Of a stretch of DNA of 64,000 nt, positions 1-10,792 are shown piece after piece; the first letter of the stretch is position 1; the number at the start of each line of letters is the position of its first letter. The stretch comes from Macrosoma leucophasiata (taxonomy: Eukaryota; Arthropoda; Insecta; Lepidoptera; Hedylidae). Location: contig JAWQUS010000008.1 of NCBI GenBank assembly GCA_036365455.1, forward strand, positions 19,885,501 through 19,949,500. The letters are read 5' to 3'. The position numbers and the translations under genes were made by a program. Below the pieces are notes generated by a model. It did no database searches and was not told where the DNA came from. It saw only the letters and a list, made by a program, of their open reading frames with translations.

Positions 1-1
1 A

Positions 2-308
2 AGCAGCTGTTCCTACGCCGGAGCCCTGGAATTGAAACGGAGTGCTTTAAAGGAGGAACCCTGGCCTACGACAGAATGGCCGCCGTATCGTCTCCACCAG
101 TCCACTTTCGAACAGTTAAAACAAAGCGTGGAAAAAGCAAAGGCTGCTCTGCAAGATCGCTCTGGTCTTTTGAGTACGGCGACGGCGTTCGGAGAGTTCT
201 ACGGTGGCCAGCTGGGCCAAGATGCCACCGGCACCACTCTTGGCTTCGCACGGACAGCCAGGACAGATGACTCTATGCTCACTTCGATAGATAAGAACAA
301 ATCCTTAG
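2..308 (+). CDS. Host gene, internal coding exon (5' end outside window)
   Basis: The frame beginning at base 2 is open from the window edge to a strong donor (TTAG/gtgagt, GT at 309-310), giving about 102 codons ending in phase 1. The ATG-like start of the longest local reading frame is actually a TTG at 32, so this is taken as an internal exon entering from the left and not a start. The peptide has a charged helix-like stretch with FEQLKQSVEKAKAALQDRSG, then a Gly/Thr/Ser-rich segment (AFGEFYGGQLGQDATGTT) ending SIDKNKSLG. There is no signal peptide, membrane segment or catalytic motif. The phase matches the exon at 11958. I do not recognise the family. Codon use and the clean frame, in a region otherwise full of stops, argue for real coding sequence. 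Confidence 0.75.
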
Positions 309-420
309 GTGAGTCATTTTTGAGAACATCTTTTCTTTTTCCATTTATAACAGTTTTTATAGACAGACAACCAACTAAATTGAGAACTATCATTTTGGTC
401 CATGGAACTATCAGATAGTT

Positions 421-1720
421 CTTTATTTAGCTATAGTCAGTTTTTAAGACTAGAATTCATCTGATCCAGACTGTGACAGTCTCTGGGGGTCTTAAGAAAA
501 TTGAATCTTCAATCTCAGCTTTAGAATCAGCTGATCATTGTCTGTCCATAATCATTTCAAATGTCGGTCCTCCACTCCTGTTTGCACACTACAAACGTGG
601 CTCAGACCACAATGTTCTTATAATATTGTACTAAAAATACTCTTTTTAATTTTGAAAACAAGTTATTTAATCTCGTATAAATGCGCAGTTTAATAAATAA
701 TATCACGGGCCTGATAGGCAAGCGTCAATCTTACCTAGCGTGTTAAATGTTCCATCCAACGGCATCACATTTGTACTATCTACATTTTTAAGGTCCATTA
801 TTCTGAGATAGGTAAAGAATAGGATCGATTGCGTCTTCCTCGTCCACATTCAAACTTTCGCCTTAGACGTGCGACTTAGAGTAGCATTTTGAATGCCGTA
901 GTTAAACCCTTTCAGATTATGCTCCGGGAGGCTGTGTAGGTATAGGAGGGTAAGGTGGGGGCTTCTTCCACAGATAACAATCGCTCTCAAGGGAGCGGAG
1001 TGGGGCGTGCGAACCCCGGGGTCGCCATGGCAACGCGCCCGCCCACTCCCGCCTCGGCAGATCATCGCGTCTTATAAATACTAGTTGCAAAAATAAAATT
1101 TTATTATCTCCGTCGAGTTCATTATTTCGAAACTCACCCGGGGGTGCGCTAGCCCGTTTCCCGGGCTTTAACGAGGGGGTTGATTGTGAGGGAAATTTTT
1201 GCAGTTGCAAATGTTCATCGGTGCATTCGAAACCGACGCTCCAGTGTCGCTCTGAAAATGGGAATGTTTTATGATTGCTCTCCTCCTCTCTGTGGTTTTA
1301 ATTGTAGCTATTAGGAGTTTTTTGAGAAATGGCCAAAAAATATGTTGCAAAATAAATTTACTCCGAAAATTTGTACGGTCTACGAGAGGGATCGGTCTAC
1401 AGTGAGAAAGTTGAGTTTATAAATAGACGAGTATAGTAAAGATAAAAGACTTCATTGCCTATCATTAGACTTGGTTTTTAAATCCAACTTATCGTGATTG
1501 CCTCACATCGATCACTCCTAAAAGCCTTTATCCCTGTTTCTAAGTAAAGATTTCAACGATCAAGTGTCCATCAAAGATAATTGTAATTAATTTTGTAAAC
1601 AATTTTTGTCAATATTGGATATTATTATCACATCCAAATAAAATTTGATTCCAACATGCAACAAAAATATTCGTTGCTATGCTAGTAGAGACAACATTTT
1701 TTAAATGTACATTGCATATA
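421..1720. other. Non-repetitive intronic sequence with a GC-rich patch
   Basis: No gene or recognised repeat. About 940-1210 is distinctly GC- and CpG-richer than its surroundings and carries a perfect X-box-like motif (separate entry) and a TATAAATA at about 1073. It could be a cis-regulatory element; the reading frames there lack coding character. Confidence 0.4.
1021..1034. promoter_or_regulatory. X-box (RFX-type) motif
   Basis: GTCGCCATGGCAAC fits the known RFX X-box layout GTNRCC-N(0-3)-RGYAAC with a 2-bp spacer, as an imperfect palindrome. RFX factors drive ciliary genes in animals. It lies in the GC-rich patch, 0.7 kb into the host intron and 27 kb upstream of the nested ciliary gene DRC11. 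The match is seen directly; regulatory function is inference. Confidence 0.35.
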
Positions 1721-1724
1721 TAAT

Positions 1725-2007
1725 AGTAGTAGAGCGTCAGTGACGGAGCTCGCGGGCGTAGGCACCACCGCATTACCTAAAATACTTGCCGCTTAATGGT
1801 ACTTTTCAGCACTATCGTGTTCCGGTCAGGTGGTAATGTACGGCCCTGTAATTTCCGGCACAGAGGCATAACACCTTAGGCCTCAGGAGTGGTTACGCAT
1901 CTGCATTTTGACTTTGGTCTTTGTGTCTATAGTCTATAGGCTGCAATCATCACTTAACATCAATGTGAACTGCATGCTTGCTTGCCACTTCCATTACATA
2001 AAAAAAA
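1725..2007 (+). repeat. Bm1-like SINE
   Basis: This copy has the head GTAGAGC..GACGGAGCTCGCGGGCGTAGG, the CACCACCGCATTACC block, the internal block TCTATAGGCTGCA..ATCACTTAACATCA, and a 3' end CATTACATAAAAAAA. The layout matches the Bombyx Bm1 SINE as I remember it. This family has about 18 copies or fragments in the window. Confidence 0.8.
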
Positions 2008-2014
2008 CTCAGTG

Positions 2015-2135
2015 TAAACCTACATCGTGTGTGCCGTTCCATACAACAAAAACCCAGACCCGAAGCAATATGTGCAGGCCATACAAATCGTCACATTTCT
2101 ACCACAGGACTAACTGGGTCGTCATAAAATTCAAT
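2015..2135 (-). repeat. tRNA-headed SINE fragment (family V)
   Basis: On the minus strand it reads GACGACCCAGTTAGTCC, then a body ending TTGTTGTATGGAACGGCAC. It is homologous to copies at 27473, 45365 and 63895. Confidence 0.5.
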
Positions 2136-3112
2136 ACTGAGATATTATACGAAAGGACCTTTTTAAATTTAACGAACAGACAAATCCACGGTCCAATTCT
2201 CGTCTTACTTCTAACTTTAGCAACTCCCTCACCATTCGCCATCACCAGAAACTTAACACATTAAAATTATCTTAGAAGCAGTGCCGATGTCGTTGAATTT
2301 CTGTTGGCCCAATGTTTAAATTATCTTAGTTGATTTACACCTTATTATCACAATCTCTCCAGTAAAGCACTTGTCAGTGGTCGCAGTATATTTCGGAACG
2401 AATCTCTCACAGTGATAAACTTCAGGAACGAACGAATTCTTTCAAGGACCAAACAATAGTTGATTTACCTATGAAATTAAATAATTTAAGCAAGCAAGAT
2501 AATTTATGCAACTCAATTATAAAAAGAAATAACGACTAAATGAACCTTCTCATCGAATATTCCAAAAAAGAAAAGAATAATGAAATTGTCATGCCCTCAG
2601 CGCGTGAAAAATATTTTTTGCCAGCATATTTCAGCACGAATGTTCCGTTATGGTGAAAAGGCAGAGGTCAGAGCGAGATAAAAGAGTTGCGCACAATGGA
2701 GGCCGTCTTTGCAAGACAATACGCGGGGACGATAAATGAAACCTCCGAAAAACGTTAATTTGCAGTGAGATTTTTTTGTCAGTGACTTCGCCTCGATTCG
2801 TAGATATTGTCCAACTTACAAAGAAATTAATAGATAAAATATCTTTGACTCATAATGTCCGACGCTTTTTCTTGGCGTGCGAACGAATCGAGCAATTATT
2901 TAAGACCGACCTTTACCGACTTATAACTTAACCGAAATTCGTTGCTGAAAAGTATTAAAAAGTAGCCAGGACATACCATATTTAAATTGACCACTTGAAT
3001 TCATTTCAGTGTTTTCTCATTCATATTAATTCATGCTCTACTACGTACTTTCTAGAACATTGTTTTACGTTTTACCATCATTAGAATACTTAATTTTTAT
3101 ATTCAAAAAATA
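2136..3112. other. Intronic sequence, nothing recognised
   Basis: AT-rich, with no long open frame and no match to the other repeats in this window. Confidence 0.4.
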
Positions 3113-3396
3113 TTTTTTTTTTAAGTAATGGAAATGGTAAACAAGCATGCATTTCACCTTGATGTTAAGTGATGACTGCAGCCTATCGACACCCACACAA
3201 AGACCAAGGTCAAAATGCAGATGCGTTACCACTCCTGAGGCCTAAGGTGTTATGCCTCTGTGTCGGCAATTACAGCGCCGTACATTATCACCTGACCGGA
3301 ACACGATAGTGCTGAACACTACTGTTTAGCGGCAAGGTTATTCGGTGGTGCCTACGACCACGAGCTTTGTCACTCTCAGCTCTACCACCAGTAAAA
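3113..3396 (-). repeat. Bm1-like SINE
   Basis: Full-length minus-strand copy. It starts with a T-run (the A-tail on the other strand) and ends GCTCTACCACCAGT. Confidence 0.8.
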
Positions 3397-3589
3397 ACTA
3401 TGCTATGAAATCTTGCACATGACCTGGACAAATTTTATCCCTGTTGTAATGAGAATCGATATATAAAAATAACGCGAGTAGGCAAAATATACACCGCAGA
3501 GGCATAACAGGAGTGCAACAACGCATCTATCTACTTGTCCCAAATCTATAATCAATAAAAATACTCGTAATATAGAACAGAGAACAATC

Positions 3590-4060
3590 TTACAATATAT
3601 TAAAATCTCGTATCATAGTGCTTGTAAAAATTTTCCTTCGAAACGGCTAGACCGATTATTATGAATTTTTATTTGTGTATTTAAAAGGTCTGAGAATCAG
3701 TTGTAAATATTTCTTTAAAGAGTAGGCGATCTTTCCATTTTTTTTCACGTTTTTATTCATGATATTTTATGACATTGAAATAAATATACAATACCAAATA
3801 AATATACAATGCCCCTCTACCACCAACCCCCATTTTTTAATGGGAATATAAGTGTCTTAATTTTTTAATCTGTTATACCTACATGAAAATTGATGAACAC
3901 AGGACACATTGATACTAACCAAACTTTTCCGAAACGACTTGACCGATTTGTGTGATATTTTGATGTACATTCGGTAGTTCAAAGAATAGGTCGTAAACTA
4001 TTTTTACCGTTAAGGCGATACGAAGTTCGTGCGGACAGCAAGTATTTTGATAAAATTAAG
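3590..4060 (+). repeat. Decayed Helitron-like fragments
   Basis: Two related stretches carry the family signature (AAAATCTCGTATCA..CCTTCGAAACGGCTAGACCG; GCGATACGAAGTTCG..GGACAGCAAG). Both are similar to the better copy at 24665-24852. Confidence 0.5.
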
Positions 4061-5179
4061 GCCTTGTAGAGCTATTTTTATGAAAAATAGCATCTTCCCA
4101 GCTATTCTTACTTCTTTGAGGATAATTTTCAGTTTTAGATGTATGCAAAAAATATATATATCTCTTACTACCCTCCGTTAGTTTTTTATTATAAGTATTC
4201 ATGTCCGTCTCATTGTCACTATAAAACATAATTTTAAAAAATAACAGTGGAAAGCGAGCTTAGAGCCTGGACGTTTGAGTTTCGAATTTCATATGTATTC
4301 ATTTCCAGCTAATTTTGTTGATGATCGTATAAACATTTTGCTTGATATCAAATAAATAACAACATGTCCTTGTTCTGTTCCAACAACATTGGGTAGAATT
4401 CAGCTACATAATGTACCTATATAATACGTACAAGTTTTCCTCAATTCATACATTCTGTGAGAAACATAGGAAAATATTTTGTTTGGCCAACCCATCCCCT
4501 TAGCCGTTTGATAAACAGTCAGATCGAGCCAAGAATACCAAACGAGAAACAAATAAACTCAGCACGGTCATTTACATAATATTCAAATGTGCAAAAACGC
4601 GGGGGCTAGCTACCCTAATCTTATAGTCATTAGGAGCTACATATTAAAATTTATAAGCTACCGAGGGCTCGGCTAAAGAGTTGTTAACACGGAAATTATC
4701 GTCACTCCCGCGTACTGTACGAGTTTGAGGCTCAATCGGAGCGTATATCTATGAGGTACAGTCGCCATCAATTATGATGGCGTACTTTAGATTGTATCGT
4801 GATAAAATATATATCAATAAATCATTTTACAACTGGCCCGATACGCGTATATTGATTTTTTAATGTTTATTGCGTAAACGAAAGGGCTGGGGTCGGTTGT
4901 TGTTTCGTAATTTATATTCATTAGGAATGGGGCTCGGCTGGGATAGTTAAGCGGTGGAATCGCGTGTGCTATGATTTAAGTTTGACTTAGTGTAGCTGGT
5001 TAGCGCATCAACCCAACGTCAGTAGCACTTTTAAAATATACGTATTATTTAATTTTCCATGATTAGTTAATCGTCGTTCCTATTGTAAACCAGTGTAGCT
5101 TTTTTGTTTTTTTTTTAATAAAAAATACGTACCCATAACAATAAGCATGCTAGAAGAGTCATAAATTTATAATATAAAG
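4061..5179. other. Intronic sequence, nothing recognised
   Basis: No open frame with coding character and no clear repeat. Confidence 0.4.
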
Positions 5180-5370
5180 TTTTGACGTGACAACGTCTTA
5201 AATTAGGTTACGGCTCGGAGTCACTCATGAAAAAGTGTAACGCCCGGTAACGTAACGATGAGTCACCGAATGAGAGAGAGGCCTGCCGGACCGGCGAATG
5301 CCTTTCTACCGAGAAAAAGACGTTGTCACGTAAAATCTTCGCCCGTAAAACCGACTTTACAGGCAACCAG
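5180..5370 (+). repeat. Foldback MITE-like element (family C), copy 1
   Basis: The inverted segments TTTTGACGTGACAACGTCTT (5180) and AAGACGTTGTCACGTAAAA (5317-5335) flank a 115-bp GC-rich core. A 35-bp extension ending GGCAACCAG follows. Nearly identical to 10594-10784. Confidence 0.6.
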
Positions 5371-5674
5371 TTTTTTTTTATGTAATGAATGTGGCAAACA
5401 AGCATGCAGTTCACATTGGTGTTAAGTGATGAATGCAGCGTATAGACACTTACACAAAGACCAGAGACGACGAGACTAGACCAAAATGCAGATACGTTAC
5501 GACTTCTGAGGCCTAAGATGTTATGCCTCTGTGCCGTAAATTACATGGCCGTACATTACCAACTGACCGCAACACGATAGTGTTGAACACTACCATTTAT
5601 CGGCAAGTATATTATGTAATGCGGTGGTGCCTACGCTCGCGAGCTCCGTCACTGTAGCTCTACCACAAGTAAAA
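5371..5674 (-). repeat. Bm1-like SINE
   Basis: Full-length minus-strand copy. Its T-run directly abuts element C. Its distal part forms the left arm of the palindrome at 5533-6256. Confidence 0.75.
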
Positions 5675-6256
5675 CATAATGATTTGATATGCTTATAAGA
5701 AATCAACTACAAGCAACAATGAACGTACATCTGTAATACCCATAGAGCAACACGGGCCACCGACCGCGCAGGACCGGAGGGAAGTAGCCATATGCCGGTT
5801 TTCGCCTCTGTCAAAGTACAAGTCCAATTGGGCCTATACCTGTCGCCTGGGTGTTTAAATGTGTGCGTGAAATTGTTTATGTATTTTGTTAAAGTCAAGG
5901 TGTAAGTTTCGTAGTAATAGACGATTTTTGTAGTATGTGTGTATCACACACATTTCCCCCCGCAAAAATTGACAGACTGTTCTGCATCGGTAATAGACGC
6001 TATGGCTATATGTCCGTCGCGGCAGCCGGTGGCTCTTGTTGCTCTATGGGTATTACAGATGTACGTTCATTGTTGCTTGTAGTTGATTTCTTATAAGCAT
6101 ATCAAATCATTACGTTTTACTTGTGGTAGAGCTACAGTGACGGAGCTCGCGAGCGTAGGCACCACCGCATTACATAATATACTTACCGATAAATGGTAGT
6201 GTTCAACACTATCGTGTTGCGGTCAGTTGGTAATGTACGGCCATGTAATTTACGGC
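5533..6256. repeat. 724-bp near-perfect palindrome
   Basis: The arms 5533-5752 and 6037-6256 (220 bp each) are inverted copies with only about 2-3 mismatches by eye. Each arm holds the 5' half of a Bm1-like SINE, about 65 bp of other sequence, and the end of a family-B MITE. The spacer is the MITE interior. Confidence 0.85.
5739..6050 (+). mobile_element. Family-B MITE, short form
   Basis: The terminal inverted repeats CCCATAGAGCAACACGGGC / TTGTTGCTCTATGGG enclose the same interior as the longer copy at 37351-37908, with an internal deletion. No reading frame of its own, so non-autonomous. Confidence 0.65.
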
Positions 6257-6970
6257 TATCTAACCACGATCATTAAGACGCCTATCACCCGTCATCATAA
6301 TATTCTCTGGGGATTAATTTAGTCACAAAATGACGAATTCCACGTTGGGCCCGCACCTTGTACACTATATCAAAATATATAGAAAAATACTCAAAAAATA
6401 ATTTGAAATGTTTTTGTTTGTCAGAAATATTTATTTTATGTAATTTTTTAAAGACAAAATATGTCACTATATTGCTACTATAACATTCTTGTTTTTGAAA
6501 TATACTTACGACAGTTAATTGAAGATCTAATAGCTGAAAATGATTTGGTATTTTATGCTGCGTCTCTCAATATAGTGTACAAAGTGCGGGTCCAAGCTCC
6601 ATACATTTTGGAACATCTCCTTTAATCATTTGGTTTTCAAAGAATTTCATTGATTTTAAGACATTACAAAATACTAGATATTTATTTTTAAAATTCAGTA
6701 AGAAATGATTGGATATGTTAAGAAAGAAAAAATATTTATTTTCTTGATACCATACAATTCACATACACATAAGGAGAAAAAAAGAAGAGAGAAATTAAAA
6801 TTAAAGGTACGGATGTGAAGCAAAGAAAATGGCACCCATTTCTCTATTTGTTGCAACAAGTGCTGTAGATAGATATGTACTTGGCATTTCTACTAAGAGA
6901 AAATTCGGTAGTGTCATTAATTAAATAAATTATGAATACTATACTGAACGACATAGCGTCCGCTTTGCGT
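6257..6970. other. Intronic sequence, nothing recognised
   Basis: AT-rich; no coding signal. Confidence 0.4.
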
Positions 6971-6974
6971 GGTG

Positions 6975-7230
6975 ATGAACACATAATAAATTATTGTACT
7001 ATTCATTTTTCGCAATAACACATGCAAGTAAACTTAAAAAAAAACCCAAAGAAAAATTTGACTTCGGGCAGGAATCGAACCTGCGACCTCAGGATAACCA
7101 GTCCAGCCGCTTTACCACTAGCTAGGCTAGGTACTTTGGTAGCTTAGTGGTAAAGCGGCTGGACTGGTTATCCTGAGGTCGCAGGTTCGATTCCTGCCCG
7201 AAGTCAAATTTTTCTTTCCGTTTTTTCTTT
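6975..7230. repeat. Palindromic tRNA-derived SINE (family F)
   Basis: Arms 7051-7124 and 7141-7214 are inverted and essentially identical. The plus-strand arm (7133-7204) folds as a 72-nt tRNA-like unit: acceptor stem ACTTTGG/CCGAAGT, a D-arm, a perfect 5-bp T-stem with TTCGATT loop, but a mismatched anticodon stem and an extra base, so it is not a good functional tRNA. Family-F body sequence flanks both sides. Confidence 0.8.
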
Positions 7231-8560
7231 ATTTTCTACATAATAAATGATCCTAAAGTTCCATCACCTAGACAAATAGAATATTTAGAATTACTATACA
7301 CAAACATTTGAGCAAACAATCAACCCCATAGGCATAAAACTGAAAAGAGTTCAAGTGGTGTAACCACTAAGCCAATAAGCTGATCCACAAATACTCTCGG
7401 AGGGACCCCAATGCAACGCAAACAAACAATTATATCATAATCAATGGCCGTTCACGCGTGTTGTATAAATCAGGAGCGATAATGGGGTGATATCGAGTGA
7501 CATCACTGCTCGTCTTTACACAATAGATGGCGCGCGACTCCAGTGCGCGGGCGCACGGCTAGCTCCACGTTTGTTATGCCTGCCATTTCATGGGAACCGT
7601 GACGTAGACAATGTGCACTTAATTGTGCGAAAGGAGCACCAGTAATGATTCTCTGTCCCCCTCCCAGGCAAGATTTATGCGTTCTGCTCGACCCGCGGGT
7701 GCCTCAGCATATTTATACAATAAATAGTTGCAAAAACATATTGTGTTAGCGATTCCGATTTGGGATGATGCATTCACTTTTTTAGCGTGGGAGATTTTTG
7801 AGTGCTTAAATTGATATGTTTTTGGTTGAGTGTAATTGAGTGTGAAGTTTTCTTGTCGGTAGATATTTCTTTTTAATACAATGATTGAGATACGAACTGA
7901 AACATTGTAAGTAATTCAATAAGTAACCTGGTAATGACCTTACGTCCATATATATTTTAGTATAGATAGTTTCTTGTAGTGCGAGTAGGTATAAATACAA
8001 ACCAATATCAAATAAAGTGCTTATATTCTGTTTAAAATAATATAATTAAATTATTTAATAATGTATTAATTACCAGCACATTTTTGTTAATCCTAAGATC
8101 AAAGCAATGATTCACGAACTTTTAATATGTATTTCTGCTTTATTGAAGTCTAATGTACCGAGTACCTATCTAAAGATTAAGATGGATTTAATGCCAATTT
8201 AGGTTTTCTAGTAGTCGAAAGAGATATACCTATAAATAATATTCTAGAAACTTCAGCATGAAGTACCATTGAAATCGACTAGGAAACAAAATCAAATCCA
8301 GTTTATTAAAATATGTTAATGCAATATTCATATTGAACGGGACAGCTGGTGACTGGTTTTATTTAAATCTATGAAAAATAGAACAATATCATTTTATGCA
8401 TGCAGACACAACAGGAAATACTGCAAATGTGAAAATATTGTTTTCAAGTCGCTGTCTCTATTTATAGCCGTTGATAAAATCCAGGAATTCGACAAAATAC
8501 CATGTCTCTTGAAAAAGCAATTTGTTTGAGCTATGCTTGTTTAACTATGTCGTGGAATAT
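7231..8560. other. Intronic sequence with a small GC-rich patch
   Basis: 7500-7700 is GC-richer than its surroundings; the rest is AT-rich. No gene or repeat recognised. Confidence 0.4.
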
Positions 8561-8760
8561 CTATCTTCTTATAAATAAAAATGTGTTACTAAGCTCAAAA
8601 CTCGATAACGGCTTCATTGATTTTTTTTTGTTTTGGTAATTGTCAGAAGAAGGCTTTCATGAAAGAAAAAATTCAATATGCTTTTTAGCATTAAGTCCGC
8701 CACATATACCAAGTTGTGCAAGGTAGGTTAAATAAATAAATAAAATTCGAAATTTTAAGA
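8560..8760 (+). repeat. Decayed interspersed repeat
   Basis: The segment around CATTAAGTCCGCC..GTGCAAGG followed by (TAAA)n resembles 3' ends of lepidopteran retroelements. Weak call. Confidence 0.3.
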
Positions 8761-8886
8761 AAACTTGACAACTTTAATAACTTTTTTAATGTAAACCTTA
8801 TGGCCCTTAATATAATGGTCAGTCATCAAAAATCATTTTAAATAGATGTATAAATAGCCTTTGATGATTTAGAAGGGCATAAAATT

Positions 8887-8926
8887 AAAAATCTGCCGTA
8901 AATACGCCTCTTAACGGCAGATTTTT
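8887..8926. repeat. 13-bp-stem hairpin
   Basis: AAAAATCTGCCGT and its exact inverse flank a 14-nt loop. Flanks (8761-9438) are otherwise unrecognised. Confidence 0.5.
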
Positions 8927-9442
8927 AGGGTTTATAAGGGCAGGTCGCTAGTTCTGAAGTAAAAACATTACAACAATAACTTTTTAAACCATCATTTAGC
9001 ATTTTTTTACTTAATTGATGTAATAATAAAAAAGGGTTACTTCTTATTTCATCGAAAGAGTAGGCAAAGACTATTTGACTCCCGCTATTTACCACGTTTT
9101 TAATACCATACGAGCCGTGCTACGAGCCAGCTGCTACGCACCGAGTCGATTCTATATTACCAATTTTTGACCACGCTACTTCGGTGTCACAACAGTTAGA
9201 GCTTTTGTACACGCTAAGAAATTTCACTGTGTCTGCTTCAGATAAGACCAATTCCTTATGTACACGACAAGAATTTTATCTGATCTAGACACGAAAATTG
9301 TTCGTGTCTCCTACAGACAAGACAAATAGAGACGTGTACACGCTAAGATTGTTTTCTGGCAGTCGTGCGTAGGGTGTGAGAGACAACTCGATGTCAGTGT
9401 CAGTCATTATTTGTTTCCATTCGCTACAATGCGCCCACAGTC

Positions 9443-9745
9443 ATGATCTGTTGTCATACGCGAAAACCCAATTGGATAAATAAAGATTTGCAGAAGGAGT
9501 GGAATCGGTCGAAACTAGAAAAAGGAAAACATTATGCTAATATCCAGCCCAATATTGTTAGCAGACCGTGGTTTTTAAAATTCCGCTCACTAGATAAGAG
9601 ATCTTGCTCGGTGCTATGCCGTTTACGTTTGGGTCATGTGTGTTCTCCGGTTTTTTTGCGAAAAATTAGGATTAGGGACAGTTCTCTGTGCGAATGCGGT
9701 TTAGATGAAGGTTCCGTAGACCATTTTTTTTTAATTGTTCTATAA
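9443..9745 (+). pseudogene. LINE ORF2 C-terminal fragment
   Basis: Encodes about 100 residues with RPWFLKF, VLCRLRLGHVCSPVFL, then CECGLDEGSVDHFF. This is the arrangement seen downstream of the reverse transcriptase in insect LINEs of the I/R1/Jockey type (family knowledge). No reverse transcriptase or endonuclease is present; it is dead on arrival. Confidence 0.7.
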
Positions 9746-9920
9746 ATCAAATTTCCTTCTTCCCCGTAGCATCCCCCGTCCTACTAATATGAAATTTTTG
9801 CTTAATTTAGTAACTTCACCTTTTGTATATAGATTAGCTAAATGTTTACGTGTAAATAATATTAGAATTTAAACGACTTTTTTTTTGTTTAGAATATTAA
9901 TCTCTTTACTTCGTCTATAC

Positions 9921-10251
9921 CAGAGGTTCCCAAACTATTTTTTCTTGTAGACCCTTTACAATTTTTTCTGGTTTCTGTGGACCCCCGTCCTTGCTACATT
10001 TATATCACATTCCCATATTTCCATTATTTATTCACGCCTACGTAGACCCCCATAGAGTCTCCCATGGACCACTTTGGGAATCACTGGTATGATGTAAGTA
10101 AATTGGTACTATCAGTGTATGTGTTGAGATCCATTATCGTGGACCCCATTTTCATTTCATGGACCCCCTAATTTTTTTTTCGCTGACGCAGACCCCTTTT
10201 AGGTTGTCATAGACCCCCAGGGGTCGATATAGACCACTTTGGGAATCACTG
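9921..10251. mobile_element. Non-autonomous hAT-type element, 331 bp
   Basis: The termini CAGAGGTTCCCAAAC and TTTGGGAATCACTG are inverted repeats of the hAT type. A perfect 8-bp duplication GTCTATAC sits outside (9913-9920, 10252-10259), and 8 bp is the hAT target-site length. No transposase. An internal copy of the terminal sequence at about 10070-10085 suggests a duplicated end. It interrupts the LINE, so it is younger. Confidence 0.85.
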
Positions 10252-10593
10252 GTCTATACTATCATCTAACTATAGTGATTGTGTTTGTTTTTGTTGTAGG
10301 TATCATCAGAGGATATAACTTCATTCATCACCAGACAATCTTCTAGTCCACCGATCAATTTCATTCATTTATTTCTTTTTTGTTTGTATTTAATTGTGCG
10401 TCTCCAATTACTGGATGCTGGCAGAATTACCCTTAGTCTTGGGTAGTAGCCATTAATTATAATAAAGAAGAAGAAGAATGCGCCCACGCAAATAAACGTA
10501 CAAAAACTACCTGACGGGCCTGACGGCTGACCATCGACCACCACACCTTACCCTACTCCGACCCATACCGCAACAACGTTCACGCGTTGTAGA

Positions 10594-10792
10594 TTTTGAC
10601 GTGACAACGTCTTAAATTAGGTTGCGGCTCGGAGTCACTCATGAAAAAGTGTAACGCCCGGTAACGTAACGATGAGTCACCGGACGAGAGAGAGGCCTGC
10701 CGGACCGGCGAATGCCTTTCTACCGAGAAAAAGACGTTGTCACGTAAAATCTTCGCCCGTAAAACCGACTTTACAGGCAACCAGTTTTTTTT
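10594..10792 (+). repeat. Foldback MITE-like element (family C), copy 2
   Basis: About 98% identical by eye to 5180-5379, including the GACGTGACAACGTC inverted ends and a final T-run. Confidence 0.65.

Larger units (their letters stand above)
9439..10476 (+). mobile_element. 5'-truncated LINE insertion with target-site duplication
   Basis: Bounded by the 11-bp direct repeat AATGCGCCCAC (9428-9438 and 10477-10487). It ends in (GAA)n. It begins inside the 3' part of a LINE reading frame, the usual result of incomplete target-primed reverse transcription. It is split by a younger hAT-type element at 9921-10251. Confidence 0.85.

Noticed and set aside
2..308. Assigning the host gene to a named family
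   Set aside because: The exon peptides show no diagnostic domain and I could not recall a secure match, so no name is given.
7133..7204. Functional tRNA gene with GGU anticodon
   Set aside because: The acceptor and T-arm are good, but the anticodon stem has a mismatch and there is an extra base before it. It belongs to a SINE palindrome.
1063..7740. Shared TATAAATA..GTTGCAAAAA phrase at 1073 and 7715
   Set aside because: Only about 14 bp agree in AT-rich context; too short to support a common regulatory element.
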